Source: Lachnospiraceae bacterium (lineage in GTDB: Bacteria; Bacillota; Clostridia; Lachnospirales; Lachnospiraceae). From it: a DNA stretch of 7,231 bases. The notes under the pieces are model-generated. The model was not told where the DNA came from and searched no databases. It saw only the letters and a list, made by a program, of their open reading frames with translations. Below, piece by piece: positions 1 through 5,942 of the stretch. The position numbers and the translations under genes were made by a program. The stretch's first letter is position 1; each line of letters begins with the position of its first letter. Location: the NCBI GenBank assembly GCA_900767585.1, contig CAAFZP010000139.1, forward strand, positions 1 through 7,231. Reading direction: 5' to 3'.

Positions 1-70
1 AATCCAGTCAGTCTCTTGAATTTGTAAAGGAAAATCCATACCCTTCCTGTACACTTACTACTATTAACTT

Positions 71-865
71 TTAAAGAAGTCTGAGATGGCGGGTATGGAA
101 TCTCAGATTACAATTGACGGGCAGAATGATTACAAGCTGCCGAAGCAGCGAAATTACAAGCGATTCCAAACCACCGTTTAATGCCTGATAGATTCCCTGA
201 TATGCGACGTTAATGCCTGCGAAAAGAAAGCTGATGGAGATGATCCGCATTGCCTGTATAAAATACTCTCTCGACTGCCCTGCATTGAATAATCGTGCAA
301 ATGTCCCCGGGAAAATCTCCGTGACCAGAATACCGAAAATCATCAATACAATGGTGAAAATCAGGCCATATTTAATTCCATCATTGATCCGCTTCTTGCT
401 CCCCCTTCCATAGGCAAACGCAATGATCGGTGTAATTGCATCACGCAACCCAAATGCCATAAAGAGCACAAACTGCTGTACTTTATAGAAAAGTCCTTGT
501 TCAAATTCCTTGTTGAATTTCTTATGGAAGATGAATAATAGCACTGCCGATGCAATTTGTCCGATCACCGTTGCATAAGCGCACCCTCGACTCCCATTTC
601 CGGAACCGGTCCGATTCCATAGATCATGATCGGATCAAGAATGATATTTACCACAGCACCTACGACCTGACCGATCGTAGAGTAAAGGGAACGTCCCGTT
701 GCCTGCAGTAGCTTCTCAAATAACGAAAAGAAAATAATTCCAAACGAAAGCACTGTCTACAATATTATAGGCCGCCTGCAATGCCATGGATAAGATCATC
801 GGAATCCCCATCCGGATCATGAGCTTATTCACCGGCATATCCTTCATCTTGTTACTTTCTGCCAT
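71..865 (-). pseudogene. MATE-family multidrug efflux transporter, multiply disrupted remnant
   Basis: Intact MATE proteins are 12-helix inner-membrane antiporters that export drugs or metabolites using Na+ or H+ gradients; this copy cannot make one. The start is the ATG at 865, with GGAGGA at 875-880. The N-terminus (MAESNKMKDMPVNKLMIRMG, then a first helix ending NIVDSAFV) is typical. Near 740-748 the sequence jumps to a later segment (SFGIIFFSLFEKLLQATGRS) in another frame, an apparent loss of about 85-90 codons. At about 579 one base is missing in the conserved Gly-Ala-Ala-Tyr-Ala-Thr-Val stretch, shifting the frame again. Near 490 FEQGL is fused to YKVQQFVLF, skipping roughly 50 codons. 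The last recognisable residues are RQLVIILPV (about 116-140), then unrelated codons to a TAA at 71. Roughly 265 of the usual 450 or so codons remain. Deletion sizes are estimated from family knowledge, not from an alignment. Confidence 0.88.
80..107 (-). terminator. Candidate terminator hairpin at the broken 3' end of the MATE remnant
   Basis: There is a perfect 8-bp inverted repeat (TCTGAGAT at 80-87, ATCTCAGA at 100-107) with a 12-nt loop. On the minus strand it is followed by CTTCTTTAAAAG, a weak U-rich tail. It lies just after the point where MATE homology stops. It may be the original terminator of the gene, brought close by a 3' deletion. The stem is short and not GC-rich, so its function is uncertain. 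Confidence 0.4.
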
Positions 866-893
866 TTTTCTAAATCCTCCTTTTTACACAAAA

Positions 894-935
894 AACGAGT
901 AGCAAAACTGGATTTACGCAGATTTGCTACTCGTT
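894..935 (-). terminator. Leader hairpin with U-tract upstream of MATE (terminator or attenuator)
   Basis: There is a perfect 13-bp inverted repeat (894-906 pairs with 923-935: AACGAGTAGCAAA / TTTGCTACTCGTT) around a 16-nt loop. A further CTG/CAG 3-bp pairing lies inside the loop. On the minus strand the 3' arm runs directly into TTTT then GTGT, the shape of an intrinsic terminator. It sits between a consensus promoter (945-973) and the MATE ribosome binding site (875-880). It is therefore not a tail of the previous gene but is placed to control entry into the MATE gene, or to protect the mRNA 5' end. I recognise no known riboswitch class here, and no alternative anti-terminator pairing was obvious by eye. 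Confidence 0.72.
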
Positions 936-944
936 CATTTGGTT

Positions 945-973
945 ATTATATTTGTTGATTTTGAAAATGTCAA
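945..973 (-). promoter_or_regulatory. Consensus housekeeping sigma promoter for the MATE gene
   Basis: On the minus strand a perfect -35 (TTGACA, 968-973) and a perfect -10 (TATAAT, 945-950) are separated by exactly 17 bp. The expected transcription start, about 7 nt further on, is near 938. That is only a few bases before the 13-bp leader hairpin, so the transcript would begin almost directly with the hairpin. A full-consensus promoter suggests strong expression held back at the leader. Confidence 0.85.
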
Positions 974-1069
974 ACGAAAATTTATCAATCCGCCACATCA
1001 TTTATCTCCGGAAAAGCCCATGCTTATCCTCTTATCACTTGCAATACAGAGTAATTTGATAAAAATCAA

Positions 1070-2263
1070 CTACGCTCTCCCATACCGCCGGAAACTCCGG
1101 TAAATAAGCGGCAATAGCACGATGGAAAGAACGGTATACATCACCATTACAAGTGGAACCTGCCGGATCACATGCGTTCCAATCTGATACAGCAACGGCA
1201 CTCTGACGCTTGCTTCCACATTTGTAAGGATCGTCGGAATCAGGTTGAACACCTCTGTATAGCCGGATAATGCCCGCCCAATAAATGGTAGTAAGCAATA
1301 CAGGAAAAACGGAATACAGACGGCAACACTGATCGTATGCATCTTCGCCGCCACTAGCATGGCTAAAGACGCTGCGAGCAGACTCGCAATGTAACCACAT
1401 GCGACTGTCAGTGCATAATATTGTCCGTATGTCATGACGTAGATGCTATACGCTTCCGCCATCTGGTACGGTGTATGCATGCCGCTGGTTCCCATAATAC
1501 CGAAGCTGATTGCACTCAGCAGAACAATACCTGTCCAGTAGATCATCGATGTCGCAACGACGCCTGCCAGTATCTTAGTTTTAATCGCTTTGGATCTTCC
1601 ATACTTCGAAGCAAAAAATACCGCGTCCGCCTTTGTCTGAAAATCATCTGCAAATATCCCGGCACAGATAAATCCAACCAGAATCGCCAGCACAATCGAA
1701 TACGTCTGCGCATACATGATCATCGTATCCCACGCACCATAGGATTCGTATTGGATTGGCAATGTAATCTCACTGTATTTCTTCTCCAGATAATCCTTCT
1801 GAGCCGATGTCTTTCCATACTGATCTGCCATCCATTTCATATTCGACTGATACCATGTATAGAAATCCTGTACGGAATCCTCCGTCACCGAATCCAAAAC
1901 TGTCTCATCGTATCCCGCATCCGGTGTCAGGACAGATATCATGAAATTCAGGATATCATCAATTGGCTGATACAGCGTCCCGTAATTCGCATCCTGCTCA
2001 TCTTGCGATTGTGCCATCACCGATTTATACTGTGCAACAATCTTCGCGAGTTCTGCTTCCCTCAGAGTTCCTGCATACCCCTGTTTATTTTCTGCTAGCT
2101 TTCTTGTTGCCAGCATTCCCGTACTGACTGCTCCATGCGCATCCACATACCGGTTGCTGGTCGCTGCAAATCCACTAAACACTGCTGCCAATATCACCAT
2201 CAGTCCAACGGCAAGTACATTTAATTTCTTTGAAAAGATCCGTTTCAACTCTAATTTAAGCAT
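1070..2263 (-). CDS. ABC-2 type transporter permease, 397 aa
   Basis: This is the membrane subunit of an ABC exporter, expected to pair with the ATPase encoded immediately upstream. The N-terminus MLKLELKRIFSKK followed by a helix (about 15-34) is typical of ABC-2 permeases. A hydrophilic stretch of about 150 residues (35-187) with many Asp, Glu, Gln and Tyr follows and is predicted to be extracytoplasmic. Five more helices lie at about 188-206, 231-255, 282-306, 311-328 and 370-388, ending in a basic tail (RSFRRYGRA). The start is the ATG at 2263, with GGAGGA at 2272-2277. A longer in-frame start at 2308 would overlap the ATPase gene and has no such site. The gap to the ATPase stop codon is 1 bp, so translation is probably coupled. 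The substrate is unknown; the context suggests an envelope-active compound or a lipid-linked precursor. Confidence 0.88.
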   Translation of the reverse strand: MLKLELKRIFSKKLNVLAVGLMVILAAVFSGFAATSNRYVDAHGAVSTGMLATRKLAENKQGYAGTLREAELAKIVAQYKSVMAQSQDEQDANYGTLYQPIDDILNFMISVLTPDAGYDETVLDSVTEDSVQDFYTWYQSNMKWMADQYGKTSAQKDYLEKKYSEITLPIQYESYGAWDTMIMYAQTYSIVLAILVGFICAGIFADDFQTKADAVFFASKYGRSKAIKTKILAGVVATSMIYWTGIVLLSAISFGIMGTSGMHTPYQMAEAYSIYVMTYGQYYALTVACGYIASLLAASLAMLVAAKMHTISVAVCIPFFLYCLLPFIGRALSGYTEVFNLIPTILTNVEASVRVPLLYQIGTHVIRQVPLVMVMYTVLSIVLLPLIYRSFRRYGRA

Positions 2264-2264
2264 C

Positions 2265-3140
2265 CTATCGTTCCTCCGATTTCTCCCCGAAATAAAGCAA
2301 AAATGCATCTTCCAGATTCTTCTCTGTCAGCACAGCTTGCGCCATTGGCTGTTCCTTCGATATGATCCGAAGCTCTGCACCATTTTCGGTTGTTTTGATA
2401 TTTCCGACCAGATATTTCCGCATATAGTTCTCGACCATATTTCTCGGCACCTGACACAGCCATACTCGTTCCTGCATGGACGCAAGCAGCGCTTCCGCAG
2501 TTCCTGTATAGCAAAGCGTTCCATCCTTCATGAGCATGATTTCATTTGCAATGTATTCAATGTCCGACACGATGTGGGTGGATAACAAGACAAGCCGATC
2601 CTCGGACAGCTCACTGATCAGGTTCCGGAACCGTATCCGCTCGTTTGGATCAAGTCCCGCTGTCGGCTCATCTAACACTAAGATCTTCGGATCGTTCAAC
2701 ATTGCCTGCGCAATCCCCACGCGCCGGACCATACCGCCTGATAACTGTTTCATCTTCCGTTTACTGAACTTCCACATATCGACCTGCTTCAAAAGCCGCT
2801 TTATTCTCTTGTTCGCAAATGCCGGCTTTAACCCCTTTATCGAAGAAATATACATCAGATAATCATACACACTCAGATCAGGATAATATCCAAACTCCTG
2901 CGGCAGATACCCAAGCACCTCCCGGTAATCACTGCCAAGCTTCCAGATCTCCTTGCCATCCCACAGAATCTCGCCTTCCGACGGCTGGATAATCGTACAG
3001 AGCATCCGCATCAATGTAGTTTTTCCGGCTCCATTGACGCCGAGCAATCCGTAGATGCCCTGTTCCATAACACAGCTTACTTCCCGGACGGCGGCTACCT
3101 CTCCATATCGTTTTGTCACATGCTTAAATTCTAATTTCAT
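2265..3140 (-). CDS. ABC transporter ATP-binding protein, 291 aa
   Basis: This is the cytoplasmic ATPase that powers the adjacent ABC-2 permease. All core motifs are present: Walker A GVNGAGKT (34-41), Q-loop Gln81 in YLPQEFGYYP, signature LSGGM (133-137), Walker B ILVLDE (153-158) followed by PTAGLDP, and switch His189 in LLSTHIVSD. The C-terminal 80 or so residues form the accessory domain usual in drug or lantibiotic-type exporters. The start is placed at the ATG at 3140, with GGAGGA eight bases before it. It overlaps the end of the upstream membrane-protein gene by 17 bp, so the two are translated as one unit. A start nine codons earlier is open but lacks a comparable site. The family call is firm; the substrate is not determinable from sequence. 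Confidence 0.95.
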   Translation of the reverse strand: MKLEFKHVTKRYGEVAAVREVSCVMEQGIYGLLGVNGAGKTTLMRMLCTIIQPSEGEILWDGKEIWKLGSDYREVLGYLPQEFGYYPDLSVYDYLMYISSIKGLKPAFANKRIKRLLKQVDMWKFSKRKMKQLSGGMVRRVGIAQAMLNDPKILVLDEPTAGLDPNERIRFRNLISELSEDRLVLLSTHIVSDIEYIANEIMLMKDGTLCYTGTAEALLASMQERVWLCQVPRNMVENYMRKYLVGNIKTTENGAELRIISKEQPMAQAVLTEKNLEDAFLLYFGEKSEER

Positions 3141-3903
3141 TCGTGTAATCCTCCAGCATTTTCTCATCGAAGGTCAGTGACCTCCGAACACAATACACAA
3201 CATACGCAAATGTCAGCACCAGCATTACATTCCAGACTGGGGATGCAATCCTCTGATAGATCGCATCATTTGCAACCAGCATCGTCCAGACTGCCACCCA
3301 TAGCAGACACAACAGCACGGCAACATATTCTGATCGTTCCCACCGGCTGTACAACACGCGGAAGCAGATGCAGCAGGAGACATTCACCGGAAGCAAGAAG
3401 TTTACAACCAGATTGTTCAGGGTAAGTGCTGTTGTCTGATACGTCACTGCAAGGAATAGCATGATTATCGCAAAATCCACTGCCGCAAATAGCAGAACTC
3501 TCGCTGCACAGATCTGACGCAGCGTATAATACGCTGCCTGTTCCACCTCGATCGCGCCGTTTCTCCGATTTTTCCAGACTTCCGGAACAATCAGAATCAC
3601 AAACATCGTCGCGAAAATTCCCATAAGCCGCATCGTCTCTTTCATATCAGTGGCATTGTTATTCAGCCACATCCATAGATATAAAAGTGCCACTGCCTGC
3701 AGTACCCACCATCTTTTTTTGATGAACCGGGACTGCTCATATAAAAATTCAAAATACGATGTCCTCTTTGATTCCATCTGACATGCCTGTTCTGTCAGAA
3801 TATCCTGACACGCCTTTATCGCGCGTGACTCCGCTTCTTCCCGTATGCATGTCTGCTGTACGAAATCTCTATATTCCTGTATCCGTTGCCCGTAAGTTTT
3901 CAT
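3124..3903 (-). CDS. Six-helix membrane protein, sigma-factor partner or third transporter component, 259 aa
   Basis: I do not recognise a named family. The protein opens with about 65 charged, probably cytoplasmic residues containing a likely helical segment (REEAESRAIKACQDILTEQ) and FLYEQSRFIKKRWW at the membrane boundary. Six predicted helices follow at about 66-80, 92-109, 132-154, 163-184, 193-210 and 222-239. A charged loop after helix 2 (PEVWKNRRNG, then IEVEQAAYYTLRQ) looks like a conserved family signature. The ATG at 3903 overlaps the sigma gene stop (ATGA), with GGAGG a few bases before it. The position right after an ECF sigma gene is where anti-sigma factors are usually encoded, and a soluble N-terminus on a membrane anchor fits that role. 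Its six helices and the adjacent ABC genes also fit a permease-like subunit. Both roles are inference. Confidence 0.85.
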   Translation of the reverse strand: MKTYGQRIQEYRDFVQQTCIREEAESRAIKACQDILTEQACQMESKRTSYFEFLYEQSRFIKKRWWVLQAVALLYLWMWLNNNATDMKETMRLMGIFATMFVILIVPEVWKNRRNGAIEVEQAAYYTLRQICAARVLLFAAVDFAIIMLFLAVTYQTTALTLNNLVVNFLLPVNVSCCICFRVLYSRWERSEYVAVLLCLLWVAVWTMLVANDAIYQRIASPVWNVMLVLTFAYVVYCVRRSLTFDEKMLEDYTNEIRI

Positions 3904-4421
3904 TCTTCCACCTCCAATTCTTTGATTAAAAGCTCCTTCGCACGTCCAATCCTGTATTTCACCAGTGAAAGCTTAATCTGGAGCAGTTCTGCGATCTCCC
4001 TCTGCTTTAGCTCCTGAAAGAACGACAAAATTGCAACTTCCCGCAGCTCCTCCGGCAGCTTCCGCACCGCCTGTTCGATATCCAGCCGGATGCCAACCAT
4101 CTCCTCACGGTTTTCGGTTTCCACTTCCGGCAGTTCTTCTAACGGAATATCTTTTTTCTTCTTATAATAATTTTTCACTACATTTCCAGCGATCGTGTAC
4201 AGATAATTTTTTACTTTCCCATATTCTCTGTATCGGTCTAAGCTTGCAAAGGCTCTGGCAAACACTTCCTGTGTCAGATCCTCCGCTTCATACGTGTCAT
4301 ATATATGCAGTAAACAGTACTGATAAATGCTTGGATAATATTTCCTGACCAGTCTCTCACATGCTTCCTCATCCCCGGCTCTCGCCCGGTGCACCAGCAG
4401 GAAATCGGTTGTAGACTCCAT
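3900..4421 (-). CDS. ECF-type RNA polymerase sigma factor, 173 aa
   Basis: This protein directs RNA polymerase to a small set of promoters. Region 2 spans about 22-88 (YEAEDLTQEVFARAFASLDRY, then KNYLYTIAGNVVKNYYKKK), matching the core-binding and -10-recognition part. Region 4 spans about 117-167 (AVRKLPEELREVAILSF, then a helix-turn-helix with REIAELLQI and VKYRIGRAKELL), which reads the -35. Region 3 and an N-terminal extension are absent, as expected for the ECF group. I chose the ATG at 4421, which has AGAGGTGA about nine bases before it. A GTG at 4433 is in frame but lies inside that binding site. The gene overlaps the next one by 4 bp. A 30-bp element shared with the carboxypeptidase promoter lies 33 bp upstream, suggesting autoregulation. 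Confidence 0.94.
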   Translation of the reverse strand: MESTTDFLLVHRARAGDEEACERLVRKYYPSIYQYCLLHIYDTYEAEDLTQEVFARAFASLDRYREYGKVKNYLYTIAGNVVKNYYKKKKDIPLEELPEVETENREEMVGIRLDIEQAVRKLPEELREVAILSFFQELKQREIAELLQIKLSLVKYRIGRAKELLIKELEVEE

Positions 4422-4454
4422 TCTCGCTCTCACCTCTTTTCTATCCCTACTTAC

Positions 4455-4484
4455 TATAACAACTTACGCGTTAAAAAAGTCAGT
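4455..4484 (-). promoter_or_regulatory. Putative ECF-sigma promoter (copy 2), in front of the sigma gene
   Basis: On the minus strand this reads ACTGACTTTT, 11 bp, GTTGTTATA, ending 33 bp before the sigma ATG. The same two half-sites with the same spacing occur at 5241-5270. From the GAC of the -35-like block to TGTTATA is 17 bp, similar to the AAC-N16/17-CGTC layout known for Bacillus ECF promoters. The element begins one base after the stop codon of the carboxypeptidase gene. A housekeeping-sigma reading (TATAGT as -10) would need an 18-19 bp spacer and a poor -35. Confidence 0.7.
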
Positions 4485-4485
4485 T

Positions 4486-5205
4486 TTATTTATATTTTTT
4501 CAGATATTCTTCCAGGCACAGATTTTCCTGCTTCATCGTCCTCGCCGCATCCTTTCCCACATACCGGTAATGCCACGGTTCGTTGTTGATGGACGTAATG
4601 TCTATCTTATCTTCTGGATAGCGTTTCACAAATCCGTACTTATATGCATTTTCATCCAGCCACTGATAGACAGCATCCGAAGAACATTTGGATGTATCTG
4701 CATTGATATCCACACTGAGTCCTAACTGATGCTCACTCGTTCCCGGAATCGCAACATACTCCTCCGCTTTCTTCTTCGCCTCTTTCCTCGAGCAGCCCTG
4801 ATTTTCATACTCCTTGATTCGATCGTCCATGATCTGTTGCTGCTCCTTCTTTGTCCGATACCCTTCCCGTACAAACAGCGCAAGTCCCGCAGCTCTTGCA
4901 TCATCAAACATCTGCTGTAATTCTGGATAGATCCGTGAATCGACCTTTTCCCCATTGGATAATTCAGTCAGCTCCACCTGATAATTGGCAGGAATACAAT
5001 GATCGCGGTTAACAAGGATAAGATTCCATGCGTCCGAAGTATCCGCCACCTGATTTTCCGAATGAAATACCGTGAGCAACGTGCGATCTCCACCACGGAT
5101 CGAACGATATACGAGCAGACCGGAAATCAGTATTAACAAAGTCACGAGTATCCGCACTACCGCTTTACAGCTCTGTTTCTTTTTGTGTCTTGCCTGTTTT
5201 TTCAT
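4486..5205 (-). CDS. Membrane-anchored M15 (VanY-type) D-alanyl-D-alanine carboxypeptidase, 239 aa
   Basis: This family removes the terminal D-Ala from peptidoglycan stem peptides outside the membrane. The N-terminus is very basic (MKKQARHKKK) with one helix at about 16-34, so it is a signal anchor leaving the catalytic domain outside. The zinc site is complete: SEHQLGLSVD (157-166) gives ligands His159 and Asp166, and EPWH (209-212) gives catalytic Glu209 and ligand His212. The substrate-pocket motif REGYRTKKEQQ is at 113-123. The four cysteines outside the membrane (70, 138, 174, 230) could form disulfides. The ATG at 5205 has AGGAAAGGT just before it. The ECF-like promoter lies 36-65 bp upstream. 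No terminator separates this gene from the sigma gene, so read-through is likely. Glycopeptide resistance is possible for this family but is not shown here. Confidence 0.93.
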   Translation of the reverse strand: MKKQARHKKKQSCKAVVRILVTLLILISGLLVYRSIRGGDRTLLTVFHSENQVADTSDAWNLILVNRDHCIPANYQVELTELSNGEKVDSRIYPELQQMFDDARAAGLALFVREGYRTKKEQQQIMDDRIKEYENQGCSRKEAKKKAEEYVAIPGTSEHQLGLSVDINADTSKCSSDAVYQWLDENAYKYGFVKRYPEDKIDITSINNEPWHYRYVGKDAARTMKQENLCLEEYLKKYK

Positions 5206-5240
5206 ACTGCACCTTTCCTTTCATTCCTTTGTCATTCATA

Positions 5241-5270
5241 TATAACAACCGAGAAATTGGAAAAGTCAGT
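5241..5270 (-). promoter_or_regulatory. Putative ECF-sigma promoter (copy 1), in front of the carboxypeptidase gene
   Basis: On the minus strand this reads ACTGACTTTT, 11 bp, GTTGTTATA, ending 35 bp before the carboxypeptidase ATG. Both half-sites (10 and 9 bases) and the spacing are identical to the element at 4455-4484, while the 11-bp spacer is largely different. It sits between the upstream terminator (5287-5313) and the gene, exactly where the promoter must be. Confidence 0.7.
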
Positions 5271-5286
5271 CTCATTTGCAGGGCAT

Positions 5287-5313
5287 AAAAAAAAGGAGCT
5301 TGCTCCTTTTTTT
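5287..5313 (-). terminator. Strong intrinsic terminator after the TetR gene
   Basis: An A-run plus GGAG (5288-5298) pairs with CTCC plus a T-run (5303-5313), giving an 11-bp stem around a 4-nt loop. It starts four bases after the TetR stop codon. The A-run/T-run symmetry would let it work in both directions, but no plus-strand gene approaches it. It separates the permease-TetR unit from the envelope module. Confidence 0.9.
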
Positions 5314-5317
5314 ATCC

Positions 5318-5911
5318 TTATTCCGTTCTTCCGAATATCTCATACAAGATCACATCCCGCATGCGCTCCATCGTCACTTCATACACCGCCTGATGCAGCA
5401 TCTCTTTTCCTTCTGCGGCAAGCACATAGACCTTGATCAGGTTCGCCACAAGTGGAATATTCACATCCGGGCGGATGCCTTCCATATGCCGGAAGAATTG
5501 CATACTTGTCTCGGTCTCTTTCTGCAGATCCGGTCTTGCCTGTTCCGGAAGCATCTCCAACAGACGCTTCTCATCCTCCGGTGTCAGACTTGGAAATACA
5601 CTGTATCTCTCATCGATCATCATCTTCAGATACGTGCGCGTCTCTGCCGGACCAGCCTTTTCCTTGCCATTTAATGCAATCCGGATCAGCTCCGGAATCT
5701 TTTTTCTCCGGTATTTCAGAACCTCATACACATATTCTTCCTTCGACGCGAAGAAATTATAGAACGTACTCACACCGATGCCGGCTGCCTCCGTGATCTT
5801 GGCAACCGACATATGTGTCATTCCATACTGCTTCAACAGTTCAAACCCAGCATCCAGCATTTTCTCTCTATACTCTGCCCGTTCTTCCTCCGTAAATACC
5901 CGTTTTGCCAT
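5318..5911 (-). CDS. TetR/AcrR-family transcriptional regulator, 197 aa
   Basis: This is a dimeric ligand-responsive DNA-binding repressor. The N-terminal DNA-binding domain covers about 14-60. Its helix-turn-helix is at 33-54 (HMSVAKITEAAGIGVSTFYN, followed by FFASKEEYVYEVL), a very typical TetR pattern. The C-terminal 130 or so residues are the ligand-binding and dimerisation part, which is not diagnostic for a ligand. The length is normal for the family. The ATG at 5911 has GGGAGGA seven bases before it. The gene follows the FtsX-type permease by 31 bp with no visible promoter or terminator between, so it is probably the last gene of that operon. It would then regulate the operon from a promoter outside this window. 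I see no clear palindromic operator near it. Confidence 0.95.
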   Translation of the reverse strand: MAKRVFTEEERAEYREKMLDAGFELLKQYGMTHMSVAKITEAAGIGVSTFYNFFASKEEYVYEVLKYRRKKIPELIRIALNGKEKAGPAETRTYLKMMIDERYSVFPSLTPEDEKRLLEMLPEQARPDLQKETETSMQFFRHMEGIRPDVNIPLVANLIKVYVLAAEGKEMLHQAVYEVTMERMRDVILYEIFGRTE

Positions 5912-5942
5912 CTGTATCCTCCCAAAATGCTTCTGAAAAAAT

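Noticed and set aside
1..14. GAGACTGACTGG at the low-coordinate edge resembles the start of the shared ECF promoter element
   Set aside because: It matches ACTGAC only, lacks the following TTTT, and the second half-site would lie outside the window.
35..99. 9-bp inverted pair TCCATACCC (35-43) and GGGTATGGA (91-99)
   Set aside because: The second copy lies in the loop of another hairpin, and a single 9-mer match is weak evidence for a functional structure.
1056..1069. Small hairpin TTGAT-AAAA-ATCAA right after the permease stop codon
   Set aside because: The stem has only five AT-rich base pairs and no U-tract, so it does not support a terminator call. No convincing terminator was found for the envelope module.
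1035..1400. Minus-strand 121-codon frame overlapping the permease C-terminus
   Set aside because: It is an out-of-frame shadow of the permease gene. The permease frame has coherent membrane helices; this one does not.
1421..2098. Long plus-strand open frame of 225 codons
   Set aside because: It lies fully antisense to the ABC-2 permease, has no ribosome binding site, is rich in Cys, His, Arg and Ile in a way typical of antisense frames, and shows no domain pattern.
2154..2862. Two plus-strand frames antisense to the permease start and the ATPase
   Set aside because: They are shadows of the well-supported ATPase and permease genes, with no binding sites or recognisable motifs.
4422..4433. 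GTG at 4433 as the sigma factor start
   Set aside because: It lies within the ribosome binding sequence AGAGGTGA that serves the ATG at 4421 and has no binding site of its own.
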